64,000 nucleotides of DNA from Saccharomonospora sp. NB11 (GCF_015910535.1 NZ_JACBJG010000008.1:62001-126000); one strand, 5' to 3'; shown: positions 17,301 to 25,273, counted from the first letter of the stretch. Translations and numbers: made by a program. Notes: generated by a model not told the origin, from the sequence alone.

Positions 17301-18418
17301 CCGAGATCACCCTCGGCATCTATCGCCGCGTTCCGGTCCTGGTCAAGGAACCGGACGAGTGCGGCCAGGGCGGCAGCAATCCTTGGGGCGTGCGGTTTCA
17401 ACTCATGTTCATGATGAATACCGATTCTGATAAGTTCCGCACTCGCGAAGACCTGGAAGCCGACGGCTGGACACTGTCCGGCAACGTCTTCACCAAGGGC
17501 GCCCAACGCATGCTGCCGCTGTACGAGGCGAAGATGCTGCACCACTACGACCACCGCTGGGCCACCTACGACGAAAAAGGCGACGTCCACGACCTCACTC
17601 TGGAGGAGAAGCAAGACCCGAGCGCGGTCGCCTTCCCCCGCTACTGGGTTTCCGAAGCCGACGTACCCACCGACCGTTTCGACAAGAATGGCAACCGCAT
17701 CTACGAAGCTGGTGTAGCCACCCGGCTCGCGAACAAGGACTGGGAACACGATTGGCTCCTGGGCTGGCGCGACATCTGCCGGGCCAGCGACGAACGAACG
17801 ATGATCAACAGTTTGATGCCGAGAACTGCTGTGGGGCATCCGTTTCCCAACATGTACATCGCGCAGCCACATCTGGTCCCATTCCTCGCCGCGCAGCTCT
17901 CGTCACTGGCATTCGATTACGTGACACGCCAGAAGATCGGCGGAACTCATCTCACCTACGGGTACGTGATGCAGTTGCCGGTTCTTCCTCCATCTCAAGC
18001 GAAGGTGCATCTGCCGTTATGTGCGCCGCGCGTTCTCGAACTCACCTACACCGCCTATGACATGGAGCCGTTCGCGCGAGACCTCGGTGACACGGGATCC
18101 CCGTTCCGGTGGGACGAGGAGCGCAGGGCTGTCATCCGTGCCGAGTTGGATGCGTTGTTCTTCCACCTCTACGGCATCTCGCGCGAGGGCGCTGACTACA
18201 TCCTCGACACGTTCCCGATCGTCAAGCGCAAGGACGAGGCCAAGTACGGCACCTACCGCACCAAGGACCTGATCCTCGCTGAGTACGACCGCATGGCCGA
18301 AGCCGGAGTGAGCCTCGACAACCCGCTTGTCGACGGGGAGAACTACACCTCCACTCTCACCCCACCTCCCGGCCACGGCCCCCGCCACGCCCCCGCACCG
18401 AATGCTGAAAATGCCTGA
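14306..18418 (+). CDS. N6-adenine DNA methyltransferase (Eco57I/DrmMI/PglX-like)
   Basis: A 1370-aa class I DNA methyltransferase. The SAM-binding motif is DPACGSGHF (from residue 518) and the catalytic motif IV is NPPW (794-797), the order found in gamma-type N6-adenine enzymes such as Eco57I, PglX and DrmMI. About 500 residues precede the catalytic domain, and the long C-terminal part probably recognises the target. It starts within the stop of the SNF2 gene. In DISARM and BREX such enzymes mark host DNA; here it is expected to protect the chromosome from the helicase/nuclease arm. The last third has lower GC and one in-frame TTA (18017). The modified site cannot be read from the sequence. 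Confidence 0.88.
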   Translation: MSAVTRNQVFSAVHTVGGLLPADMLARISEGKDVSGSLPSDYRVVGARSVSDEAERHWDYLRSVWAELRRKLPRAPESETPQDVTGLAGSQWLVPLFSELGFGELTSLGSSGIPADDHATTGKTFPVSHRWNHVPVHLAAWHHSLDRRPGGAGTVPPQSLVQECLNRTENHLWGVVTNGRQLRLLRDSSALATASYVEFDLEAIFDGELFSEFVLLYRLLHVSRFAVADGASPATCWLERWRLDAITSGTRALDQLRESVRQAITTLGTGFLRHPDNTRLRENVDVQALHAALLRLVYRLLFVFVAEDRKALHPQDADELAKQRYAKYFSTARLRAHARRRRGTAHDDLYRALRIVLDALGDEHGRPELALPGLGGIFDDTDADAPLRGLSLSNEYLLAAVRHLAQIRDVGSRRVRPVDYQHLGAEELGSIYESLLELVPKHSAVDREFELKELAGNDRKTTGSYYTPASLIECLLDSTLDPVIDDAVKRGEQAASAAGQADATGAITRELLSLTVCDPACGSGHFLVAAARRIAKRVAAVRERNPEPTVDAVRHALHEVIAHCIYGVDLNPMAVELTKVSLWLEALEPGKPLSFLDAHVKCGNALLGATPKLLRKGIPDEAFKPIEGDDKKFAKALEKQNKAERVGQHSLFDLASEAKVANTAFATGVRRITEARADVLADVRRQESAYREFAESPEYRQALHVADAWCAAFLWRKTPDAPLAVTEEVFRNLQDPDADAAPQSTHDEITRLREAYKFFHWHLEFPDVFTVPDNGADVAEDSGWSGGFSCVLGNPPWEQVQLDAREFFASKRADIAEAPNMTARNRMIKKLEAEDPGLFAEFVAEQRKNDGFKHFVHAAGRYPLTSYGRLNTYSLFAEHVRNIMDDHGRSGQIVPSGIATDSFNQYFFKDLVKRESLAALYDFENAVPLFPGVHRSFKFCILSLVGRAVREPAARFAFFLHDPAELDEADKAFALTPEEITLLNPNTGTCPVFRSRRDAEITLGIYRRVPVLVKEPDECGQGGSNPWGVRFQLMFMMNTDSDKFRTREDLEADGWTLSGNVFTKGAQRMLPLYEAKMLHHYDHRWATYDEKGDVHDLTLEEKQDPSAVAFPRYWVSEADVPTDRFDKNGNRIYEAGVATRLANKDWEHDWLLGWRDICRASDERTMINSLMPRTAVGHPFPNMYIAQPHLVPFLAAQLSSLAFDYVTRQKIGGTHLTYGYVMQLPVLPPSQAKVHLPLCAPRVLELTYTAYDMEPFARDLGDTGSPFRWDEERRAVIRAELDALFFHLYGISREGADYILDTFPIVKRKDEAKYGTYRTKDLILAEYDRMAEAGVSLDNPLVDGENYTSTLTPPPGHGPRHAPAPNAENA

Positions 18419-18975
18419 TGCCCGATAGGCTCTTCCTATTTCGGCGGCCCTCGCCGGCGACAGGCCTTGTGCTTACGACAGGGCTTCAGGTCGGGTGGGC
18501 TGTGGCTCACCGTCGCTGTGGGGGCACGTTATGACGTTACAAGCCCGGTTCTGGAGCCACTAGCAGGGAGCCGCCGCGACGTGAACAGGCCGCGGAACTC
18601 GCTGATGCCGATGAGGCGCGCGCGTTCACAAGACGTTAGCTAGTGAACAGACGGCGACGCCATCTCGGCTGGTTCCGGCCTCCGCCTCGACATCACCTGC
18701 GACACGGGTGAGCTTGTCCTCACCCGTGTCGAGCTTACCTGGAGTCTTGCGACAGCTACTTCAATATCTTTGTCAGTCTCGGGATGGCTCGATGGCTCCT
18801 TTGCGCGACTGAAAAGCGATCGAACATTTCGTGTATCCCGAACCCAAGAATACCGGGGGCTACCTGTGGACCGACGCTGCCCTACGTCCAGGATGAGTTG
18901 AATTCGTTCGGAGTATTGACGATGCGCTATTGCTTGGCGCCCAAGCTCTCAAGATCACTGCAGTGATCTACTTGA
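18419..18975. other. Intergenic stretch with fragmentary reading frames
   Basis: Between the methyltransferase and the next open frame no intact gene is seen. Short frames with protein-like composition occur around 18820-18970 in more than one phase (for example a frame-3 stretch ending VIYLTTY near 18970 and a frame-2 stretch containing LLDYVLESRP from about 18968), but each is broken by stops. They look like parts of the decayed gene described at 18976-19305. A strong hairpin lies at 18700-18731. Confidence 0.4.
18700..18731 (+). terminator. Hairpin, possible terminator of the defence operon
   Basis: CGACACGGGTGAG (18700-18712) and its exact inverted copy (18719-18731) form a 13-bp perfect stem with a 6-nt loop, about 280 bp after the methyltransferase stop. 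There is no T-run, as is common in actinomycete terminators. An alternative is a protein-binding palindrome. Confidence 0.5.
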
Positions 18976-19305
18976 CTACGTATTAGAGAGCCGTCCGAAT
19001 CAGCGGAAAGAGTTCGGGGGATACCTTATGTTCCTTCTGGCCTCCACGAGAAGCACGACGACGAGAAGGGGGAGGTCCGACAGTCGATTGGCGACCGCAT
19101 TCTCGTCGTCCGGGGGGGGGGGCAGAGGTATCGGCACGTCTTCGCGCGCCTCAAGTGCCAGCGAAAAGCTGTTGCGTTAGCCGATGCGATCAGAGAGTTT
19201 CGAGGAAGTTCACGCGCGCAGCTTGTAGCTGGAGCTACCCAGTACTGGCGTCGCTGTGTAAGAATACTGCAGTCTGCCCCTCCCCTTTACCAGGAGATGA
19301 CGTGA
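18976..19305 (+). pseudogene. Startless, probably frameshifted gene remnant before the NACHT gene
   Basis: An open frame of 109 residues, closed upstream by TGA 18973 and ending at TGA 19303-19305, overlaps the GTG start of the NACHT gene (GTGA), as a coupled upstream gene would. It contains no ATG, GTG or TTG before its last few codons, so as it stands it cannot start. Its composition is protein-like (for example GLHEKHDDEKGEVRQ and FARLKCQRKAVALADAIREF). A second protein-like frame, one phase away, precedes it (LLDYVLESRPNQRKEFGG); a one-base change in the GGGGG at about 19016-19020 would join them. An 11-G run (19112-19122) also lies inside it. A decayed or phase-variable partner of the NACHT gene is the simplest reading; a sequencing error in a homopolymer is the alternative. 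Confidence 0.4.
19112..19122. repeat. Homopolymer tract of 11 G
   Basis: An uninterrupted run of eleven G residues within the startless frame upstream of the NACHT gene. Runs of this length are prone to slipped-strand change and also to sequencing error. It falls in the frame encoding RGGGQRYRHVFARL, so a length change would alter that product. Confidence 0.8.
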
Positions 19306-22034
19306 GTAATGCGAGGATCGCCGAACTGGTCGATGGGATCGCCGATCTAATCGATGCGCCAGACCGACATCAAGCGCCGTTGAAGACTCTGGCTCACGTT
19401 GAGTTCCAATTGCGTGTGCTGGGGTTGCTTTGTGCTGCAGCGGCTGATGCGCCAACCACGTTGACCACGCCGGGATCCCTCGATATCTGGTCCCGATACA
19501 TCATCCTGCATTGTCGTTCGCTCGATTGCGAAACCTGTGAAATCGATGCGCGTCTCGTCGCCGAGAGTGTCAATAACGAGGTAGCTAAAGGCACGTCAAT
19601 CCGGAGGATGCGTAATCAAGTTTTCCACGGCGGCCCGGATCCAGAGAACGTCGACCTCGATGCGCTCCATCGGGTGGTGTCGGACAACGCAGACCGGATT
19701 CTGAAGATTTGTAAGCACGGGCATGTATCCCGACCAGACCCATTCTTTATCAGGGTTGACGATGAGCTTGCCGCTCTGAACGACTACTCCGAAGCGTTTG
19801 CTACCTATTGGCCTCGCCGTGGACCGGCAACCGAAGTCATGCGACAAGACATTCTTGAAGCGCTTCGGGAGCTGGTGCCTCACAGTGGAGATCGCCTGCT
19901 GGAAAGCTTTGCGATAGATATTCAAAAAGACCTCCGAGGCTTCGCCGAGAGGGAATCTGTCCAGGTTCGCGTTGTTCCTTCGGAACCGATTGCGGTGCGG
20001 TGGGACCTACGTACTTCAAGTGGTACTATCCGACGCTTTGACCAATTCGGAATGACTGTCGATCACACTCGGGTCTGGTACTCCGAATCAGGATCGAAGT
20101 CGTATAAGGAGTTCCTGGCTGACATCTGCAACTGGGAACTCCTTAAAGAACGGCTCTTGGAGCAGCTTGAGGAGCAGGTTGAGCACGAAAGTCAGATCAG
20201 TGAGGAACTGTTCCCTAACCTCAAACGCTATATCACCGATGTTCCGGCCCGCGTTCGTGTTACTGAGGGTGGGCTTGGCGATCGCAGGGATTGCACGATT
20301 GCTGAGGCATGTGAACTGATTACATCCCAGACTGACAATTACAGCTCACAGACGCACCTCATCATACTCACTGGTGAGGCTGGCTCGGGCAAAACGCACA
20401 GTTTGCTTCAGTTCGCCAGGGAGTCGCTCGCGTATGGTAAGGAGCTCAGTCCGCTCGCAGTTTATATTTCATCGAGTGGAACCAGTGCGAATAGTCTTAA
20501 CACGCTCCTGGACGCGAGCATGGCTCGTACCCGGATTCTTGACAAGAGCTCTGTTCTGGCGCTGTGCCGCTCAGGCCTCGCCATCTTGGTGATTGATGGA
20601 TTCGACGAACTGCTCGGTTTTCGAACTTACGACGATCCATTATCTGGTCTCAAACCGATCCTGGACGAATTGCGCGGCAAGGGGACAATCATTTTGTCGG
20701 CGCGTTCGAGTTATTCGGAAGCTCGGCTTCGTCGGAACCTTCAGCAACATCCCGCACTCGATTGGCCGCCACGTGTAACATCTCTCGAGCTTCAACCCTG
20801 GCGGCGGGAGCAACTGCGGGAACTCACTAGTCGGCTGGCTGTCGAAGCGACGGAGCAGAACATGCCCACAGAGATTCGTCAGCTGTTGACCACGCCATTT
20901 TTCTGTCTCGCTTTTGCCGCCTGGGCTCGGTCTGGAAGAATACAGGATTTTCTACAGTTTGTAGTCGATTCCTGCTTGCAACGGGAACGGCGTAAGTTGA
21001 GAGGGCAAAGAGGCACTGAACTCTTTGATTCCGAGGCGTTGGCCAATATATTTTCCGAGGTTGCCGAGCTGATTGCCCGTAACGCCGTACCGGAAATATC
21101 CGAAGAGGACCTTGAACTGGCGGCTTCTATGGCGCTAGCGCGCGACCTCACCAACGAAGAAAAGCGTCGGCTGAGTTCCCTGTGCGGAATGAGTGCCGAG
21201 TGGTCTGAAGACAAGCTTTCCTTCAAGTTCACTCATCTTGCTATCGCCGAGCAATTTTTTGCTCGGCAAGTCGCGCGATTGCCGCACGAGCAGGCAGCCG
21301 CCCTGTTATTTAACGTTCCTATCTCGACACTCTGTGCGCAGCTGATCGTGTCCATTTGGCGGTGGGAGTATGGTGAGACACCCACTGGGTTGGTCAATGC
21401 GCTCCAGGAGAAGGTAGAAGCAGTGGAAGTCTATGATCCACGTCTGCCCGGCGCGCTCAGCCTCGGCGAATTATGGGCGCAGGTCTACGGGACTGGTGAC
21501 GGCCCTCGCATTGCCCGTCGGATCACGGTCGAAGATTTGGATCTGGACGGTTCCGGCCGAGTTACTCTAGAGGGAGCGCACGTCCAGAACCTGACTGTGG
21601 GAAAGCGTGTCGAACTGTTGCTCAAGTCTAGTTACGTCGTCCGCCTAGATGTATCGAACTCCTCCACCTCAGTTTTAATCGGTGACTCCTACAAGCAGGT
21701 GCGCGAGTTGTTGACGTATAACGAACTGGCTGTCGGTCCAGTGAAAATAAAGCAGGCGCTTGGTTTGGCGCAGGACGAAACAACCGACGCCAGTGAAATT
21801 GATGCCTATTTTAAGGCGAATCTCCTCGGGGGGGCGCCGATCCTTGTGAGCTCGCGTGACTACGCGCCGGATGGAGACCTCCGGCTTAACTGGGTCCTAG
21901 CCTATGGTCTCGATGTTTGGCAGGATTTCGTTCGCCGAATGAAGGAGGAAGGAAAGATCACTTTAGAGAGGGTAGCTACGAGCGGGCGCCGGAAGGTGCG
22001 TTTGCGCTTGACAGAGAAACTTGACGCACCCTAA
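19302..22034 (+). CDS. HEPN-NACHT STAND NTPase, probable antiphage sensor-effector
   Basis: A 910-aa protein. The N-terminal ~150 residues are helical and contain RNQVFH (Arg104-His109), an exact match to the R-x(4-6)-H catalytic motif of HEPN ribonucleases with the expected polar residue after Arg. A NACHT-type STAND NTPase follows: Walker A GEAGSGKT (358-365) and Walker B ILVIDGFDELLG (Asp432, Asp435, Glu436). The C-terminal third is probably a winged-helix and sensor region. GTG 19302 is chosen over an upstream frame opening (19155) because AGGAG lies 5 nt before it and its first bases overlap the stop of the preceding frame. The gene is visibly AT-richer than its neighbours, with many codons rare in this genome, which indicates recent transfer. 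By analogy to bacterial NACHT and Avs proteins, a ligand would trigger oligomerisation and RNA cleavage. Confidence 0.8.
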   Translation: MSNARIAELVDGIADLIDAPDRHQAPLKTLAHVEFQLRVLGLLCAAAADAPTTLTTPGSLDIWSRYIILHCRSLDCETCEIDARLVAESVNNEVAKGTSIRRMRNQVFHGGPDPENVDLDALHRVVSDNADRILKICKHGHVSRPDPFFIRVDDELAALNDYSEAFATYWPRRGPATEVMRQDILEALRELVPHSGDRLLESFAIDIQKDLRGFAERESVQVRVVPSEPIAVRWDLRTSSGTIRRFDQFGMTVDHTRVWYSESGSKSYKEFLADICNWELLKERLLEQLEEQVEHESQISEELFPNLKRYITDVPARVRVTEGGLGDRRDCTIAEACELITSQTDNYSSQTHLIILTGEAGSGKTHSLLQFARESLAYGKELSPLAVYISSSGTSANSLNTLLDASMARTRILDKSSVLALCRSGLAILVIDGFDELLGFRTYDDPLSGLKPILDELRGKGTIILSARSSYSEARLRRNLQQHPALDWPPRVTSLELQPWRREQLRELTSRLAVEATEQNMPTEIRQLLTTPFFCLAFAAWARSGRIQDFLQFVVDSCLQRERRKLRGQRGTELFDSEALANIFSEVAELIARNAVPEISEEDLELAASMALARDLTNEEKRRLSSLCGMSAEWSEDKLSFKFTHLAIAEQFFARQVARLPHEQAAALLFNVPISTLCAQLIVSIWRWEYGETPTGLVNALQEKVEAVEVYDPRLPGALSLGELWAQVYGTGDGPRIARRITVEDLDLDGSGRVTLEGAHVQNLTVGKRVELLLKSSYVVRLDVSNSSTSVLIGDSYKQVRELLTYNELAVGPVKIKQALGLAQDETTDASEIDAYFKANLLGGAPILVSSRDYAPDGDLRLNWVLAYGLDVWQDFVRRMKEEGKITLERVATSGRRKVRLRLTEKLDAP

Positions 22035-22737
22035 CACGACAGAGCTGTGAAGATAGCGCCCCGGTGTCGCGGAGCTCTCGGGATCTGTCTCGTGCCATGC
22101 CCGGCGGGCAATTTCCGCGGTTGCACTGTTGGGTATGTTGGTCTAGTAAATGGTCGGTCCGGGAGCGGTGCCGCTTTTCGGAATGACGTGTCCGTGGTCA
22201 ATCTTGTCTTCCGAGGCCGAAAGCGAAAGGTAGACCGGCAAAGAGGCTCACGCAGTGTTCAAGCTTCAGCTGGTGGTGCCGTACTCAGCTTGTTTGCGAT
22301 TATGGTCGACCCGGAAATCAGCTGGGCTGTGTCTGGACTAATGGCGCAGATCGGCGGCTCCGAGCTCGGTCCGCGCGACCTTGGTGGTGAGCGCGCCTAA
22401 GGTTTGAAGACGTGGTTGAAGTGGGAAATCGGATACGGACGTATGTGCGTACCAGTCGGTGCTTCGGCTGAAGTCATAGAGGTGTGACAAGCTCGCCGAG
22501 CTACAAGTGACATGTGAGTGGAAGATCATGGCGAACGGGTGGTTCCAGTCAGGCTGGCGGATCGCGAGGGAGTTCGATGTCCAGCGCATATCCTGAGATC
22601 TGGCGTCGCGCGCCCCATGACGGTCCGAGGGCGCGTGGACATCTGCTGGCGTTAGAAGGGGCCAACGGCAGTCAGCAGTTCATGGTGTGTGCTGGCTTTT
22701 AGGTTCGACTCGATTTCGTGCCGTCGGTCGGCTCGCT

Positions 22738-22761
22738 GAGTAGGTCCGCACTCACCTACTC
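22738..22761. repeat. Inverted repeat GAGTAGGT/ACCTACTC
   Basis: Perfect 8-bp arms (22738-22745 and 22754-22761) around 8 bp. It could be a small hairpin or an operator. It lies 36 bp before a micro-ORF; no other copy was noticed. Confidence 0.35.
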
Positions 22762-22796
22762 CCAGTCTTGCCGTTGGCACGATAAGGAGCCGAGCA

Positions 22797-22847
22797 ATGA
22801 AAGTGTTCGGTCGAGTGTCGTGCCCGAATCGTTGTGTAATCCTGTAA
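22797..22847 (+). other. Micro-ORF with strong ribosome binding site, or broken gene start
   Basis: AAGGAG (22784-22789) followed 7 nt later by ATG 22797 opens a 16-codon frame (MKVFGRVSCPNRCVIL) that ends at TAA. The initiation signal is among the best in the island, which suggests a leader peptide or the surviving 5' end of a truncated gene. No family can be assigned from 16 residues. Confidence 0.25.
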
Positions 22848-23006
22848 CGATCGGCAAGTTGAGGCGTTTCGAGCGATCGCCGCATCCGGTGCCATTCGAG
22901 GGCGAGATCATTGGCCGAGCCGAAGACATGCCAGGTAGAGGTGGTCTGTCAGCCTACTGGAAACAGGATAGCTCGTGGAGCCTCGCCCAGACGCTCGTTC
23001 AGCCAA

Positions 23007-23012
23007 TATGAT
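23007..23012 (+). promoter_or_regulatory. -10 element of a probable leaderless transcript
   Basis: TATGAT ends 6 bp before the ATG of the UvrD-like helicase at 23019. No ribosome binding site precedes that ATG. The distance fits transcription starting at or next to the start codon, a common leaderless arrangement in actinomycetes. No clear -35 hexamer is visible. Confidence 0.45.
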
Positions 23013-23018
23013 CGGACC

Positions 23019-25181
23019 ATGCCCGCACTTGCGTTCGCCAGCAGCTTCTGGGAGACCTACGACGTACTCGACAAGCAGGTCAAGGCCGGCGTCCGCAAGG
23101 CGATGGCCAAGTTTCAGCAGCTGTCGATCGCGCAGCTGTACTCGGACAAGGGTCTGCATCTGGAAACAGTGGAGAACGCTCGCGACTCGCGCATGCGGAC
23201 CATCCGAGTGACCCAGTTTTGGCGGGGGGTCGTTCTCGCTCCGGACGACGGCAGCGACACCTTCCTGCTGCTCAGCGTCGTTCCGCATGACGAGGCATAC
23301 GGCTGGGCTGCCAAACGCCTCTACACCGTCAACTCGGCGACCCGCGCGCTGGAGGTGCGTAACGTCGTCGCCATCGAACAACTCACGCCCTCGCTGGAAG
23401 AAGCTTCCGCGAAGGTGCCGACCCGATTGTTTGCCCGCCACTCCGACACTGTGCTGCGCGATCTCGGCATCGACGACCAGGTGCTGCGTGCCGCCAGGGC
23501 GATCACCGACAAAGCGCAGCTGGACGCCTTCGGTGGTGTACTGCCTGAGGACCAGTTCGAGGTACTCCAATTCCTGGCTGAGGGCTTCTCTCCCGAGGAG
23601 GTTTACCGCGACGTCGTAGCGGTGCGGCGGCCTGCCGAGGTCCCGGCTGAGACCGGTACTGAGGAAAGCCTTGAAATGGCCATCCGCAACACCACCAGTC
23701 GCATCACTCTCGTCACCGGTCCTGATGAACTTGCCGAGATCCTCGACAAGCCGTTCGCGGCATGGCGCGTGTTTCTGCATCCATCGCAGCGTCGGGTCGC
23801 CTACCGCCCGTCTTTCAGTGGTCCTGCACAGGTCACCGGCGGGCCGGGCACTGGAAAGACTGTCGTGGCCCTGCACCGAGTGAAGCACCTGCTGTCCCAG
23901 TCAGAGGACAGTCGCATCCTCTTGACCACCTTCACAAACGCGCTGGCCGACATGCTGCGGGAGAATCTCAAGCTGCTGTTGGACCATGACGAGGCGAAAC
24001 TCGCCCGCGTGCACGTGACCACCGTCGACGCATTCGCCAACCGGGTCGTGCGTGACTCGACTGGGCGAGTGCAGAAACTCATCACCGATCTTGACGAGCG
24101 ACAACTGTGGCGGCGGATCAGTCGGCGTCTCGACCTTCCCTGGGGTGATCAGTTCCTCGCACAGGAGTTCCGGCACGTCATTCTGGCTCAGGACATCACC
24201 AGCGAGCAGGAATACCTGGACGCTGTCCGGAGAGGGCGCGGTTCCGCTCTGAGGGCGGTGCAGCGGCGGCAGCTCTGGCGTGCTGTGGAGGAGTTCCGGA
24301 CAGAGCTGCGATCGAAAGGCGAGACGACCCACCTGCAAGTCTGCGCTCACGCAGCTGAGCTGCTCAGCGGAGCTGAGTTTGGTTCGTACCACTACGACCA
24401 CGCGGTCGTTGATGAAGCTCAGGACTTGCACCCAGTGCAGTGGAGGGTGGTGCGCGCTGCTGTCGCGTTGGGTCCCGACGACCTGTTCATCACAGGCGAT
24501 CCTCACCAACGCATTTACGACTCCCGCGTGTCGCTACGCGCTCTCGGAATTTCCGTGGCTGGTCGTAGTAGCCGCTTGCGGATCAACTACCGAAGCACAG
24601 CCGAGATCCTCACATGGTCGGTCGGCTTGCTCGCCGACACGAACGTCGAAAACCTCGGCGGTGACGGCGACGACACTCTGATCGGCTATCGCTCGTTGCT
24701 GCGCGGCACTCGCCCCATGGTCGCGGGCTACGCGAGCGAGCAGGAGGAGATCGCCGCGCTCGTGGACCATGTGCAGGGCTGGCTGAAGCAGGGGGTCCGC
24801 GCCGACGAGATCGCCGTGTGCACGCGGTTCAACGTCCTATTGGACAAGGTGCGTGAGCGATTGGTTGCTGCGGGCATCCCTGCGGTGAAGGTCAAAGACC
24901 GGCCGGGGGCTGACGTCGACGGTGTGCGGCTGGCGAGCATGCATGCGATGAAGGGATTGGAGTTTCGCTGCGTGGCCGTCGTCGGCGTCACATCGAACGC
25001 GGTTCCGTTCACCAGAGACGTCACGCCCGCGGAGGTGGACAGCGTCGCGCACGCCAGCGACCTGCTGAAAGAACGTTGTCTGCTCTTCGTCGCCTGTACG
25101 CGAGCCAGAGAGCGACTCGTGGTGTCGTGGAGTGGTAAGGGCAGCTCATTCCTGCCGGTTCATGCCGACGGCCGTGTGTGA
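23019..25181 (+). CDS. UvrD/Rep-family helicase with RelE/ParE-like N-terminal domain
   Basis: A 720-aa superfamily 1 helicase. Residues 1-105 resemble the RelE/ParE fold: RMRTIRVTQFWRGVV followed by HDEAYGWA at residues 90-97, the usual end of such domains. The helicase core has Walker A GGPGTGKT (274-281), motif II VDEAQD (Asp465, Glu466), the GDPHQRIYD motif III region, INYRSTAEI (motif IV), SMHAMKGLEF (motif V) and VACTRARERL (motif VI). No exonuclease domain is seen. The ATG at 23019 lacks a ribosome binding site but has TATGAT just upstream. It ends the defence island; the GC content is lower than in the following sirtuin gene. It may act with the upstream system in processing phage DNA, but it has its own promoter and could be independent. 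Confidence 0.82.
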   Translation: MPALAFASSFWETYDVLDKQVKAGVRKAMAKFQQLSIAQLYSDKGLHLETVENARDSRMRTIRVTQFWRGVVLAPDDGSDTFLLLSVVPHDEAYGWAAKRLYTVNSATRALEVRNVVAIEQLTPSLEEASAKVPTRLFARHSDTVLRDLGIDDQVLRAARAITDKAQLDAFGGVLPEDQFEVLQFLAEGFSPEEVYRDVVAVRRPAEVPAETGTEESLEMAIRNTTSRITLVTGPDELAEILDKPFAAWRVFLHPSQRRVAYRPSFSGPAQVTGGPGTGKTVVALHRVKHLLSQSEDSRILLTTFTNALADMLRENLKLLLDHDEAKLARVHVTTVDAFANRVVRDSTGRVQKLITDLDERQLWRRISRRLDLPWGDQFLAQEFRHVILAQDITSEQEYLDAVRRGRGSALRAVQRRQLWRAVEEFRTELRSKGETTHLQVCAHAAELLSGAEFGSYHYDHAVVDEAQDLHPVQWRVVRAAVALGPDDLFITGDPHQRIYDSRVSLRALGISVAGRSSRLRINYRSTAEILTWSVGLLADTNVENLGGDGDDTLIGYRSLLRGTRPMVAGYASEQEEIAALVDHVQGWLKQGVRADEIAVCTRFNVLLDKVRERLVAAGIPAVKVKDRPGADVDGVRLASMHAMKGLEFRCVAVVGVTSNAVPFTRDVTPAEVDSVAHASDLLKERCLLFVACTRARERLVVSWSGKGSSFLPVHADGRV

Positions 25182-25273
25182 AGTCATTCTGTGGACGGCG
25201 AAGACGGCTCGGGAGCGTCACGTCTCGTTCCGCCCTTCATGCACCGGCCTCGCTCCCTCCGTACCCTGAACGG

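Larger units (their letters stand above)
22035..23018. other. Intergenic stretch of about 1 kb without a supported gene
   Basis: Composition is intermediate between the AT-richer NACHT gene and the GC-rich core. Several frames of 60-120 codons exist (for example 22047-22400), none with a ribosome binding site or family pattern. Features seen are an inverted repeat at 22738-22761, a micro-ORF with a strong ribosome binding site at 22797, and the promoter-like TATGAT before the next gene. The stretch probably holds debris of earlier island genes. Confidence 0.4.

Noticed and set aside
5145-18418. Identification of the operon as BREX or Pgl because of the kinase and large methyltransferase
   Set aside because: PglZ phosphatase, BrxC/PglY ATPase and BrxA/B-like genes are missing, and the SNF2 plus DUF1998 combination fits DISARM better.
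22047-22400. 117-codon open frame after the NACHT gene
   Set aside because: No ribosome binding site, no recognisable domain, and composition typical of non-coding frames.
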